From assembly GCA_948602995.1 (NCBI GenBank), contig CAPEBR010000020.1:7036-71035 (forward strand): DNA of 64,000 nt. Reading direction: 5' to 3'. The number at the start of each line of letters is the position of its first letter. Position 1 is the stretch's first letter. This DNA is from an uncultured Dorea sp. Its GTDB lineage: Bacteria > Bacillota > Clostridia > Lachnospirales > Lachnospiraceae. This document shows positions 15,679 to 23,999 of this stretch, in pieces. Below the pieces are notes generated by a model, which saw only the letters and a program-made list of their open reading frames with translations, did not search any database and had not been told where the DNA came from. Both the position numbers and the translations under genes were made by a program.

Positions 15679-16572
15679 ATGGCTATATTTACAGGGGCCG
15701 GCGTGGCGATTGTCACACCCTTTAAGGAAGATGAAAGTATTAATTATGATAAACTGGATGAATTAATCGACTATCATTGCGAGAACGGAACTGATAGTAT
15801 TGTAATATGCGGAACAACAGGAGAGTCCGCGACAATGACTGAGGAAGAGCACATGGAGTGCGTGAGGTTCACGATTGAACGCGCAAAAGGAAGAATTCCG
15901 GTTGTTGCAGGTACAGGCTCCAACTGCACCAGGACAGCGGTTGAGATGTCAAGAGAGGCGGCAGAGAGCGGAGCGGACGGACTGCTGCTTGTGACGCCAT
16001 ATTATAACAAGGCGACACAGGCAGGCCTTATTGCCCACTACACGGCAGTAGCAAAGGAAGCAAAGGCTCCGATCATTATGTACAGTGTGGCCAGCAGAAC
16101 CGGATGCAACATTGAGCCTGCAACCGTGGCAGAGCTTGTAAATAACGTAGATAATATTGTTGGAATCAAGGAAGCGTCCGGCAATATCTCCCAGGTGGCA
16201 AAGATTATGTCACTGACAGATGGCAGGGCGGATCTCTATTCTGGAAATGACGATCAGATCGTGCCGCTTCTTTCCCTGGGGGCAAAGGGAGTCATTTCGG
16301 TACTGTCTAACGTTGCACCGAGAGAGACCCACGATATCTGTGAAAAATATTTTAATGGTGATGTAACTGGAAGCGCTGCCCTCCAGCTTAAAGCGATTCC
16401 GCTCTGTGAGCAGCTCTTTTCGGAAGTGAACCCGATTCCGGTAAAGAAGGCCATGCAGCTTATGGGAATGGACTGCGGGCCCCTGCGCATGCCGCTTACC
16501 GAGCTTACCCCTGCACACGAAAAAGCACTGGCGCAGGCCATGAAGGATTTTGGTATCAAAGTTGTAGAATAA
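15679..16572 (+). CDS. dapA: 4-hydroxy-tetrahydrodipicolinate synthase
   Basis: First committed enzyme of lysine and diaminopimelate synthesis: condenses pyruvate with aspartate semialdehyde. 297-residue TIM barrel with GTTGES near 44, catalytic Tyr135 (MYSVASRTG) and Schiff-base Lys164 (VGIKEASGN). ATG 15679 lies 6 bases after AGGAGG; the ATG two codons earlier abuts the ribosome binding site and is less likely. Followed by a terminator and then dapB, so the two genes may be differentially expressed. lysC and hom, supplying the precursor, are 24 kb away. Confidence 0.96.
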   Translation: MAIFTGAGVAIVTPFKEDESINYDKLDELIDYHCENGTDSIVICGTTGESATMTEEEHMECVRFTIERAKGRIPVVAGTGSNCTRTAVEMSREAAESGADGLLLVTPYYNKATQAGLIAHYTAVAKEAKAPIIMYSVASRTGCNIEPATVAELVNNVDNIVGIKEASGNISQVAKIMSLTDGRADLYSGNDDQIVPLLSLGAKGVISVLSNVAPRETHDICEKYFNGDVTGSAALQLKAIPLCEQLFSEVNPIPVKKAMQLMGMDCGPLRMPLTELTPAHEKALAQAMKDFGIKVVE

Positions 16573-16586
16573 GAATCAGAGAGTGA

Positions 16587-16616
16587 AAAAAGGGTATCTT
16601 GTCAGGATACCCTTTT
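16587..16616 (+). terminator. Terminator between dapA and dapB
   Basis: AAAAGGGTATC (16588-16598) pairs with GATACCCTTTT (16606-16616), loop of 7 bases. It is a standard rho-independent terminator, although the T-tract is short (CCTTTTCCG), so read-through into dapB is possible. Confidence 0.8.
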
Positions 16617-16711
16617 CCGTATATAAAAGGAACTATAAAGGTAATGAACAGTTACAGATAGAAAAGCTTCCGGAGGCAAAGAATCCGGGCAGATAGAAGG
16701 AGGAAAAGAAG

Positions 16712-17470
16712 ATGGCAGTACGAGTAATTATGCATGGATGCAACGGAAAGATGGGACAGGTAATCACAGGACTTATAAAGGAGGATGATGGAATCTGCAT
16801 TGTGGCAGGCGTAGATGCCTATACCGGAATCCCAAACGACTATCCGGTATTCGAGACAATCGGGGCATGTGATGTGGAGGCAGACGTATTAATTGATTTT
16901 TCTAATGCAAAAGCAGTGGACGGCGTTCTGGATTACTGTGCAGAAAAACAGCTTCCCGTTGTACTCTGCACAACAGGACTTTCCAGTGAACGGTTAAACA
17001 AGGTAGAAGAGACCGCAAAAAAAACAGCAGTATTAAGATCCGCCAACATGTCTCTGGGAATCAACCTTCTGATGAAGCTTCTAAAAGATGCCGCCAGTGT
17101 ACTGGCAACAGCAGGATACGATATAGAGATCGTGGAGCGCCACCACAATCAGAAGGTAGACGCCCCCAGCGGAACAGCCCTTGCCCTGGCAGACTCCATC
17201 AATGAAGAGATGAGCCATGCATACACCTACATATATGACAGAAGCCAGAAGAGAGAAAAACGGGATAAAAAAGAAATCGGCATTTCTGCCGTACGCGGCG
17301 GAACCATCGTAGGCGAACACGAAGTAATTTTCGCCGGCCCGGATGAAGTAGTAGAATTCCGGCACACCGCCTACTCAAAAGCCGTATTCGGCAAAGGAGC
17401 CGTAGAAGCCGCAAAATACCTCGCCCACAAACCCGCCGGCCTCTACGACATGTCCGGCGTAATCAACTAA
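16712..17470 (+). CDS. dapB: 4-hydroxy-tetrahydrodipicolinate reductase
   Basis: NAD(P)H-dependent reductase following DapA in the lysine/diaminopimelate pathway. 252 residues with the N-terminal nucleotide-binding loop HGCNGKMGQ, the FSNA segment, the catalytic ERHHNQKVDAPSGTA motif (near 143-157) and a C-terminal FRHTAYSKAVFGKGA region. GAAGGAGGAAAAG lies directly upstream. The last ~100 codons shift strongly to C-ending codons, as in the second half of yigZ. Confidence 0.96.
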   Translation: MAVRVIMHGCNGKMGQVITGLIKEDDGICIVAGVDAYTGIPNDYPVFETIGACDVEADVLIDFSNAKAVDGVLDYCAEKQLPVVLCTTGLSSERLNKVEETAKKTAVLRSANMSLGINLLMKLLKDAASVLATAGYDIEIVERHHNQKVDAPSGTALALADSINEEMSHAYTYIYDRSQKREKRDKKEIGISAVRGGTIVGEHEVIFAGPDEVVEFRHTAYSKAVFGKGAVEAAKYLAHKPAGLYDMSGVIN

Positions 17471-17541
17471 ACGCAGCCGAAGGCGAGGCTGCCCGTCCCC
17501 AAACTGCGAAGCAGTTCAAAACAAGCAAAGGAGAAAAAGTT

Positions 17542-19497
17542 ATGAAGGAACTAGAGTCACGTTATTTAGAGCGTCTGTCCCAGCTCTACCCCACAATCGC
17601 CAGTGCGTCAACCGAGATCATCAATCTCCAGGCAATTTTAAACTTACCGAAGGGAACAGAACATTTCCTCACTGACATCCACGGAGAATACGAAGCATTC
17701 TCCCATGTTCTTAAGAACGGCTCGGGATCGGTGCGCCGCAAAGTGGACGATGTTTTTGGCAATACCATGAGCAGCAGGGACAAGCAGACTCTTTCAACCC
17801 TGATCTACTATCCAAAGGAAAAGATGGAACGGATCAAAAGAACAGAGGACAACATGGAGGACTGGTATAAGATTACCCTGTACCGTCTGATTGAGGTGTG
17901 CAAATGTGCCGCGGGGAAATACAGCCGTTCCAAAGTAAGAAAGGCATTGCCGCCAGAATTTGCCTACGTCCTGGAGGAGCTTATTACAGAAAAGGCGGAC
18001 ATGTCATCTGATAAGGAATCCTACTACAGTTCCATCGTGAATACCATTATCAGCATTGGCAGGGCAGAGGTATTTATCACGGCACTCTGTGAGCTGATAC
18101 AGCGTCTGACTGTGAATCACCTGCATATTGTGGGGGATATCTATGACAGGGGGCCGGGACCGCATATTATTATGGACAAGCTGATGGAATACCATTCTGT
18201 AGATATCCAGTGGGGAAATCATGATGTTTTGTGGATGGGAGCTGCAGCAGGGCAGAGGGGATGCATTGCCAATGTCATCCGCATCTGTGCCCGCTATGGG
18301 AATCTTGATATCCTGGAGGATGGATATGGAATCAATCTGCTTCCGCTGGCCACATTTGCCATGGATACATATGGAAATGACCCATGTACCTGCTTTCGCC
18401 TCAGAGGCACACCGAATTACGGGAAAAGTGAGATGCTTCTTGACGTTATGATGCACAAGGCCATCTCTGTGATACAGTTTAAGGTGGAAGGACAGATCAT
18501 AAAGAAAAATCCAGGATTTAAGATGGATGACAGGAACCTTCTTCACAGAATTGATTTTGAAAAGGGAACAATTGATATTAATGGCAAGACGTATGAGATG
18601 CTGGATAAGAATTTCCCAACCGTGGATCCAAAGAAGCCGTATGCGCTGACAGCCGCGGAAGAGGACATTATGGAGCGGCTTACCAAAGCATTTGAAAACT
18701 GCGAAAAGCTTCAGGCGCACATGCGGTTCCTGCTGAATAAGGGAGCGCTCTATAAGGTGTATAACAATAATCTGTTATACCATGGATGTGTTCCCCTTAA
18801 TGAGGATGGAAGTCTGAAGACTGTACGCATCTATGGGCATACCTACAAAGGCAAGAGCCTCTATGAGGTACTTGAGAGCTATGTGAGGAAAGGTTTTTAC
18901 GCACTGGATCCAAAGGAGAAGGAGCGTGGGAAGGACATGATGTGGTATATCTGGCTCAGCCAGAGTTCTCCTTTGTTCGGAAAAGATAAGATGGCAACCT
19001 TTGAACGCTATTTCCTGGCAGAAAAGGAAATGCATAAGGAAAAGAAGAATCCATATTATACACTTCTCGAGGAGGAAGAGATTATTACGAATATCCTGAA
19101 GGAATTCGGGCTGGAGTCAGAGGACTCCCTGATTGTGAACGGTCACGTTCCTGTAAAGTCAAAGAATGGGGAAAACCCGATCAAATGCGGCGGAAGAGTG
19201 CTTGTCATAGACGGAGGCTTTTCCAGGGCGTATCAGAAGGAAACAGGGATTGCGGGGTATACTCTTATCTACAATTCCCACGGACTGATCCTTGCTGCCC
19301 ATGAACCCTTTGAATCCACTGAGGCTGCGATAGAAAAGGAAAGCGACATCCATTCGGACAGTGTGATGGTAAAGCGTGTAATTGAACGAAAGCTTGTGGC
19401 AGATACAGATGACGGAAAAGAATTAAAGGAGCAGATCGAGGATCTTAAGATGCTTCTTGCTGCCTACAGAAGCGGGCAGATTGCCGAGATTGTATAA
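17542..19497 (+). CDS. fbp: Class III fructose-1,6-bisphosphatase
   Basis: Gluconeogenic phosphatase of the Firmicutes-type class III family, a calcineurin-like metallophosphoesterase. 651 residues, as usual for the class. Metal-binding motifs are visible in order: DIHGEYEAF near 43, GDIYDRGPGPH near 198, GNHDVLWMGA near 226, and a late NGHVPVK histidine motif near 534. AAAGGAGAAAAAG precedes ATG 17542. It stands alone after dapB with small hairpins in the 71-base gap. Confidence 0.97.
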   Translation: MKELESRYLERLSQLYPTIASASTEIINLQAILNLPKGTEHFLTDIHGEYEAFSHVLKNGSGSVRRKVDDVFGNTMSSRDKQTLSTLIYYPKEKMERIKRTEDNMEDWYKITLYRLIEVCKCAAGKYSRSKVRKALPPEFAYVLEELITEKADMSSDKESYYSSIVNTIISIGRAEVFITALCELIQRLTVNHLHIVGDIYDRGPGPHIIMDKLMEYHSVDIQWGNHDVLWMGAAAGQRGCIANVIRICARYGNLDILEDGYGINLLPLATFAMDTYGNDPCTCFRLRGTPNYGKSEMLLDVMMHKAISVIQFKVEGQIIKKNPGFKMDDRNLLHRIDFEKGTIDINGKTYEMLDKNFPTVDPKKPYALTAAEEDIMERLTKAFENCEKLQAHMRFLLNKGALYKVYNNNLLYHGCVPLNEDGSLKTVRIYGHTYKGKSLYEVLESYVRKGFYALDPKEKERGKDMMWYIWLSQSSPLFGKDKMATFERYFLAEKEMHKEKKNPYYTLLEEEEIITNILKEFGLESEDSLIVNGHVPVKSKNGENPIKCGGRVLVIDGGFSRAYQKETGIAGYTLIYNSHGLILAAHEPFESTEAAIEKESDIHSDSVMVKRVIERKLVADTDDGKELKEQIEDLKMLLAAYRSGQIAEIV

Positions 19498-19672
19498 TTT
19501 AATACTGGACGTCAGATAAATCTGCCGCCTGGCATAACAGGATGCGGCTGCCATGAGTAAAACTGTAAAAAAATTCCATACCTTTACAAGTATATATTTC
19601 AGACATTTGCAAATATTACTAATGACTGTACTTGATAGACAGATAAATATACATGAAAGGGAGATTCAAGAC

Positions 19673-20017
19673 ATGAAACAGTGGAAGAAATTAGTAATGG
19701 TGCTTATGTGTGCAGGAGTCCTGATGAGTGTGACTGCCTGCGGAAGAGACGAGAATGCAGATGACAACGGTGCAGTAAACAATGCCTCTGATGATGCCGG
19801 CACTTCCGGAACTACAGGAAACGGCACAACGGGTAATGGCACAAACGATGCTACGAACGGTAATACAGGAAATAACAGCACCGGTAATGGTACAAATGAC
19901 GGAGAAGGCGTCATGGACGAAATCGGCGATGACATAAAGGATGGAGCCGAGGATGTGGGAGATGCCCTGGACGGCAACGACACCAATAATAATGACAGGA
20001 AAGATACAGACAGGTAG
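19673..20017 (+). CDS. Small Asn/Gly/Thr-rich lipoprotein
   Basis: 114 residues: a signal peptide with lipobox VTAC (Cys at about 23), then a low-complexity middle built from GNGT/TNGN-type repeats and an acidic end (DEIGDDIKDGAEDVGDAL, amphipathic). The start at 19673 has GAAAGGGAG upstream; a longer frame from 19553 has no such site. The function is unknown; it is expected to be anchored on the outer face of the membrane. A terminator follows immediately. Confidence 0.82.
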   Translation: MKQWKKLVMVLMCAGVLMSVTACGRDENADDNGAVNNASDDAGTSGTTGNGTTGNGTNDATNGNTGNNSTGNGTNDGEGVMDEIGDDIKDGAEDVGDALDGNDTNNNDRKDTDR

Positions 20018-20022
20018 ATGGG

Positions 20023-20060
20023 AAAAAGCTCTATGCGCGGTATGTGGCATAGAGCCTTTT
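20023..20060 (+). terminator. Rho-independent terminator after the small lipoprotein
   Basis: AAAAAGCTCTATGC (20023-20036) pairs with GCATAGAGCCTTTTT (20047-20061) around a 10-base loop, with one unpaired C, and ends in a T-run. Confidence 0.88.
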
Positions 20061-20224
20061 TAGTTATGCAAAGCGGCTTGTCAGATCATCCATTTCTATA
20101 TATAATGAAAAAAGAAAGTTGAATTGCTAACCGACCAGAAGAAGGAGGGATGTGCTGTGGGGCTGTATTTGAATCCGGCGAACAGTGGATTTACCAGAAT
20201 AAGAAATGACATATATGTGGATAA
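20061..20224 (+). repeat. 164-bp direct repeat, copy 1
   Basis: This stretch recurs at 21518-21681 with only two base differences. It includes a possible promoter region, the ribosome binding site AGAAGGAGGG and the first 23 codons of a AAA-ATPase-like gene. Confidence 0.9.
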
Positions 20225-20541
20225 GAGCGGGCTGATCAGCCTGATCAGTGAAACGATAGAGACGCCGAGGTTTTTTGACGTGTGTCAGCAGGCCGCGCCG
20301 CTTGGGGAAATCATTTGCAGCGAAAATGTTATACGCATATTATGATAAAACCTGCAATTCTTCGAAGTTGTTTGATGATCTTGTGATTGCGTGGGATGTG
20401 GAGATTAACGGAACATACAGACAGCATCTGAATCAATATGATGTCATCTGCCTTGACATGACAAATATTCTTGGAAAAGAAGATCCGCACGACATTGTGT
20501 CTTTCATCTGCATTATAGAAAAATATCAGATGAGGATATAA
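20157..20541 (+). pseudogene. Broken AAA-ATPase/nuclease-like gene (frameshifted, truncated)
   Basis: From GTG 20157 the frame encodes GLYLNPANSGFTRIRNDIYV, the typical start of a gut-bacterial family pairing an AAA-like ATPase with a PD-(D/E)XK-like C-terminus (AAA_ATPase-like plus DUF1703, by recall). After TTTTTT at 20272-20277 the conserved text continues in the +1-shifted frame as TCVSRPRRLGKSFAAKML, the family P-loop region, so one T is extra. That frame stops at 20541 shortly after CLDMTNILGKEDPHDIVSF. About 400 C-terminal residues are missing. Confidence 0.8.
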
Positions 20542-20549
20542 GTTTGCAA

Positions 20550-20674
20550 CTGTTCAGTAAATATTGAGACGTGAGGCATTCAAAAGCAACCTTTGTGGGT
20601 TTTAGACTGGATGTCAGCTTTTTGAATGCCTGGACGTATGGTGACATCAAAAATGGTTCAATATTGAGGAACAG
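20550..20674. repeat. Imperfect inverted-repeat element after the ATPase pseudogene
   Basis: CTGTTCAGTAAATATTGA (20550-20567) is imperfectly matched by TCAATATTGAGGAACAG (20658-20674). A nested stem AGGCATTCAAAA/TTTTTGAATGCCT lies at about 20574-20632. There is no coding text. It may be a small palindromic repeat, and may also terminate the converging secreted-protein gene. Confidence 0.55.
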
Positions 20675-20683
20675 CTTTCTTCA

Positions 20684-21316
20684 TTATAACTTTTTCGTTC
20701 GGTTTTTCTCTGTATTGAGAACCAGTTTGATTTTCTTGCATTGCTTTTTCATGTATTTTTTTTCTAAAGAGTTCAGCCTGGATTCGGAGACTGACTTTGG
20801 GCGTGAGGTTCCATAACTCACCTGGAAAATGCGGTAACGGTTGTATATGGCTGTACAGTTTATCTTCTGCTTAAGTTTACTGCCTGCTATGCGGTACAGA
20901 GTGAGACTGGTAGAATAGGGGCCTGTCTCACAATCACGGATCGCTTTGCATTTTTTGTTGTAATAGATTGACTTTTTCTTACCGGAAGCTTTATAATTGT
21001 AAGAACTGGATTCTGATACAGTTCCAAGCAGCGTTACCTTACCGCTCCGGATTGTGTAGACAGAATAAATGTCATCACTGTAGGAGCTGCGTCTTGGTTT
21101 ACTGGTAATCAGTTCCTTCACACCGTCCCGGTTTATATCAAGCGTAATGAAATAGTCCGAGCCGGACATGCTTTGCTGAAGAAACTGGTGGTAAAGATTT
21201 TTGACTGTTTTCTTCCCCGGTTTTTTTGCTGCCTCCGCATAAGAAGGGATCATGAGGACTGCAATGATTAAAAGCAGTACGGTAAGACAGTATCTTGAAA
21301 CGATTTTCTTTTTCAT
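20684..21316 (-). CDS. Secreted protein with Asp-rich calcium-loop-like motif
   Basis: 210 residues with a clear signal peptide (MKKKIVSRYCLTVLLLIIAV, cleavage near AEA-AKK). A basic mature domain contains ITLDINRDGVKELI near 59, an EF-hand-like D-x-N-x-D-G loop seen in FG-GAP/VCBS-type and related exported proteins. The C-terminus is lysine-rich. It shares this architecture with the genes at 24000 and 35607, which suggests a local paralogous family. AGGAGGAATGAATTT precedes the ATG at 21316. Function unknown. Confidence 0.78.
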   Translation of the reverse strand: MKKKIVSRYCLTVLLLIIAVLMIPSYAEAAKKPGKKTVKNLYHQFLQQSMSGSDYFITLDINRDGVKELITSKPRRSSYSDDIYSVYTIRSGKVTLLGTVSESSSYNYKASGKKKSIYYNKKCKAIRDCETGPYSTSLTLYRIAGSKLKQKINCTAIYNRYRIFQVSYGTSRPKSVSESRLNSLEKKYMKKQCKKIKLVLNTEKNRTKKL

Positions 21317-21387
21317 AAATTCATTCCTCCTGAAATCAGATTATTCATATTGTTTAGTATAGCATTAAGGTTTTAGAAATACAAGAG

Positions 21388-21414
21388 GTTACTGTTCACT
21401 CCGTGGCCAGTAAC
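21388..21414. repeat. 27-bp palindrome GTTACTG...CAGTAAC
   Basis: GTTACTgtTCAC-tcc-GTGgccAGTAAC is an imperfect palindrome resembling the ends of the element at 49571. Downstream, CTCTGACGCT (near 21451) and AGCGTCAG (near 21505) form a wider inverted pair ending at the start of the 164-bp repeat. Confidence 0.45.
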
Positions 21415-21517
21415 TACAAGAGTCTTAAAAACATATAGATTAAATCAGCTCTGACGCTAAAAAAATAGAATTCCGTTTGCCTTGGGAGAGTAAATATAAA
21501 TTTAAGCGTCAGTGCTG

Positions 21518-21681
21518 TAGTTATGCAAAGCGGCTTGTCAGATCATCCATCTCTATATATAATGAAAAAAGAAAGTTGAATTGCTAACCGACCAGAAGAA
21601 GGAGGGATGTGCTGTGGGGCTGTATTTGAATCCGGCGAACAGTGGATTTACCAGAATCAGAAATGACATATATGTGGATAA
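21518..21681 (+). repeat. 164-bp direct repeat, copy 2
   Basis: Near-identical to 20061-20224 in the same orientation, 1,457 bases downstream. Two substitutions are seen, one in CATCCA(T/C)TC and one in AGAAT(A/C)AG. Confidence 0.9.
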
Positions 21682-21788
21682 CCTACGATGAAACTACAGG
21701 GAAGGTCCGTATACCAAATGAAGAGATTCATATGGAATTTACAAGGATTGTACGAGAAATAAGTTCAGACCGTCATAAAAATGAATAG
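21614..21788 (+). pseudogene. Internally deleted copy of the AAA-ATPase-like gene
   Basis: GTG 21614 starts the same 23 codons as the copy at 20157. The text then jumps, out of frame, to TYDETTGKVRIPNEEIHMEF followed by TRIVREISSDRHKNE and a stop at 21786. This reads like the C-terminal region of the same family, so a deletion of several hundred codons joined the two ends. It cannot encode a working protein. Confidence 0.7.
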
Positions 21789-21798
21789 GGGGATGAAA

Positions 21799-22473
21799 AT
21801 GATAAGACTTTACCATGGATCAGAGAACATTATAGAACGGCCCATATATGGAAAAGGCTCCTCGCGAAATGACTATGGCAAGGGATTCTATTGTACAGAG
21901 AGCGCGGAGCTTGCTAAAGAGTGGGCATGTTCCCGCGGAAATAGCGGGTATGCAAATATCTATGACTTTGATGAGAATGGATTAGACATATTACGACTTA
22001 ATAAACCGCCATATAATGTCCTTAACTGGCTGGCAGTTCTTGCACACAACAGAACTTACTGGGAGCGAGGCAGCATTTCAGAAAATGCCAAGAATTATCT
22101 GAAAGACCACTTCCTGGTAGATATTAGTACCTGTGATGTTGTGATTGGCTACCGGGCGGATGATTCGTATTTTACATTTGCAAAAAACTTTGTTTCAAAT
22201 GCTATTTCATTGCAGCAATTAAAAGAAGCAATGATGTTGGGAAAGCTGGGAGAACAGATTGTTCTCAAGAGCGAAAAAGCTTTTGGACACATACATTTTT
22301 TAGGGGCAGATACAGCGGAAGCGAAAAAGTACTATGCCTTAAAGAACATCCGTGATAAAGAGGCTCAGATGGAATACCGGAACAGGGTAAGGAATCGCCC
22401 GAATAATAATGAATTGCTGATGATCGACATTATGAGGGAGGAAATGAAAGATGGAGATGAACGCTTACTATGA
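21799..22473 (+). CDS. DUF3990 domain protein (ADP-ribosyltransferase-like)
   Basis: 224 residues from ATG 21799 (AGGGGG six bases upstream). The N-terminus IRLYHGSENIIERPIYGKGS and the DYGKGFYCTESAELAKEWA segment (near 26-46) are the hallmarks of DUF3990, which belongs to the ADP-ribosyltransferase superfamily. The H-G-S and YxT-like segments occupy the NAD-binding positions. Whether it is an active transferase is not known. It overlaps the next gene by 23 bases, an arrangement typical of toxin-antitoxin or other two-protein units. The end is charged and helical (RVRNRPNNNELLMIDIMREE). Confidence 0.8.
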   Translation: MIRLYHGSENIIERPIYGKGSSRNDYGKGFYCTESAELAKEWACSRGNSGYANIYDFDENGLDILRLNKPPYNVLNWLAVLAHNRTYWERGSISENAKNYLKDHFLVDISTCDVVIGYRADDSYFTFAKNFVSNAISLQQLKEAMMLGKLGEQIVLKSEKAFGHIHFLGADTAEAKKYYALKNIRDKEAQMEYRNRVRNRPNNNELLMIDIMREEMKDGDERLL

Positions 22474-23092
22474 GGGATACCTGGACAACGCACAGGATAC
22501 ATTGGGAAATATGATGGACTATGCGGTTCACTCCTGTGGTATTGCCGCAGAAAAGATTTTTGAAATGTTTTTAATCTCAGGTGCTGCAAAACAGTTTGAG
22601 AGAGGGAATCCGCGGTATATAGCAGGAATGTCGGGGGCAGAACTTGCCAGCGAAGCAGTATTAAAGGTAACAGGGAAGCAGCTTGAAGAGCCGGAGGAGT
22701 ACGACATGACTAAATCACCTGAATATTGGTGTGGCTGGATCCTTGCATACTATCAGTGGCGCACGGGAAGAAGTTTCCAGAAAATTCATCAGGTCGTTTC
22801 CATAGACGAGATCCTGTGTATGTATCCCACACATCATGAAGCAGATGAAGAGCGGTTTGTAGAAACCATGGAATATATTTATCAGAAGAGACATACAAAA
22901 TCTTATTTACAGCAAATGCGGGAAAACATAGGGATGGGAACAGATGAATTGTCGGAACAGACTGGAGTTCCAAAGCAGGTTATAGAGGGACTGGAAATGG
23001 ATTTTACGAAGATCAATGCAACAGATACGATAACGGTGTTCCATCTGTCGCGGGTATTGGGCTGCTCCATGGAAATGCTTATGGAGATATAG
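22451..23092 (+). CDS. HTH-containing partner of the DUF3990 protein
   Basis: 213 residues; GGGAGGAAAT precedes ATG 22451 inside the end of the DUF3990 gene, implying coupled translation. Residues 1-145 form an alpha-helical domain containing YWCGWILAYYQWRTGRSF, seen in proteins encoded next to DUF3990 or DUF3791 genes. The C-terminal ~65 residues look like a Cro/XRE-type helix-turn-helix (LQQMRENIGMGTDELSEQTG, then FHLSRVLGCSMEMLMEI). By position it could be an antitoxin and repressor; this is inference. Confidence 0.7.
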   Translation: MEMNAYYEGYLDNAQDTLGNMMDYAVHSCGIAAEKIFEMFLISGAAKQFERGNPRYIAGMSGAELASEAVLKVTGKQLEEPEEYDMTKSPEYWCGWILAYYQWRTGRSFQKIHQVVSIDEILCMYPTHHEADEERFVETMEYIYQKRHTKSYLQQMRENIGMGTDELSEQTGVPKQVIEGLEMDFTKINATDTITVFHLSRVLGCSMEMLMEI

Positions 23093-23159
23093 AAAGAGAG
23101 CATCGCTCTAGTGCAGCATTGCTGTACTGGACAGCTGACAGTAAGAGGAGGTTATAAAA

Positions 23160-23960
23160 GTGAGATTCAGGCCATGTATAGATATTCATAATGGACAGGT
23201 CAAGCAGATTGTGGGGGGAAGCCTGACAGATTGCGGGGACAGGGCAGAGGAGAATTTTGCATCCGCTTATACAGCGGATTATTATGCGGACTTATATAAA
23301 AGGGACGGACTTACAGGAGGTCATGTTATCCTTCTGAATCCTCCTTCATCAGAATATTATGAAAAGACAAGGGAGCAGGCCTTTCGGGCACTTCAGGCCT
23401 ATCCGGGCGGTCTTCAGGTGGGGGGAGGAGTTACAGCAGAAAATGCCGGGGAATACCTGGAAAAAGGAGCAAGTCATGTAATTGTGACGTCTTACGTATT
23501 CCAGAACGGACAGATCCACTGGGAACATATGAAGCGCCTGTGTCAGGAAGCCGGAAAAGCGCATGTGGTTCTGGATCTGAGCTGCAGAAGGAAGGAAGAT
23601 GCTTACTATATTGTCACAGACCGCTGGCAGCAGTTCACAGACATTGCCCTTTCGAGGGGGCTTTTGGAGGAACTATCCCAGTACTGCGATGAATTTCTTG
23701 TGCATGGCGTTGATGTGGAAGGAAAAGCTTCTGGAATTGACGGGACTCTGGCAAAGATTCTGGGAAGCTATGCCGAAAATCCGAAGAAAGCTTCGGTAAC
23801 TTATGCAGGCGGAATCGGAAGCTATGAGGATATCGGATATTTCCAGAGACTTACAGGAGGAAATATTGATCTCACGGTTGGGAGCGCACTGGATCTGTTT
23901 GGCGGGCAGTTATCCTATGATAAAGTAAAAGCTATTTGCTGCAGCGTGGGAGTGCATTAG
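23160..23960 (+). CDS. hisA: Eukaryotic-type HisA (ProFAR isomerase)
   Basis: 266-residue TIM barrel beginning RFRPCIDIHNGQVKQIVGG, with VGGGVTAENAGEYLEKGASH in the first half and YAGGIGSYEDI in the second. It matches the plant/yeast His6-like branch of phosphoribosylformimino-AICAR ribotide isomerase rather than the common bacterial HisA. It would catalyse the Amadori rearrangement in histidine synthesis. It starts at GTG 23160 after AAGAGGAGG. No other his genes are nearby, so it is an orphan. Confidence 0.88.
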   Translation: MRFRPCIDIHNGQVKQIVGGSLTDCGDRAEENFASAYTADYYADLYKRDGLTGGHVILLNPPSSEYYEKTREQAFRALQAYPGGLQVGGGVTAENAGEYLEKGASHVIVTSYVFQNGQIHWEHMKRLCQEAGKAHVVLDLSCRRKEDAYYIVTDRWQQFTDIALSRGLLEELSQYCDEFLVHGVDVEGKASGIDGTLAKILGSYAENPKKASVTYAGGIGSYEDIGYFQRLTGGNIDLTVGSALDLFGGQLSYDKVKAICCSVGVH

Positions 23961-23999
23961 CACGGAACAATATATGTGAAAAGCAAGGAGTGTTGTATT

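Noticed and set aside
16573..16711. dapA and dapB as a simple two-gene operon
   Set aside because: A good terminator lies between them, so a single transcript cannot be assumed.
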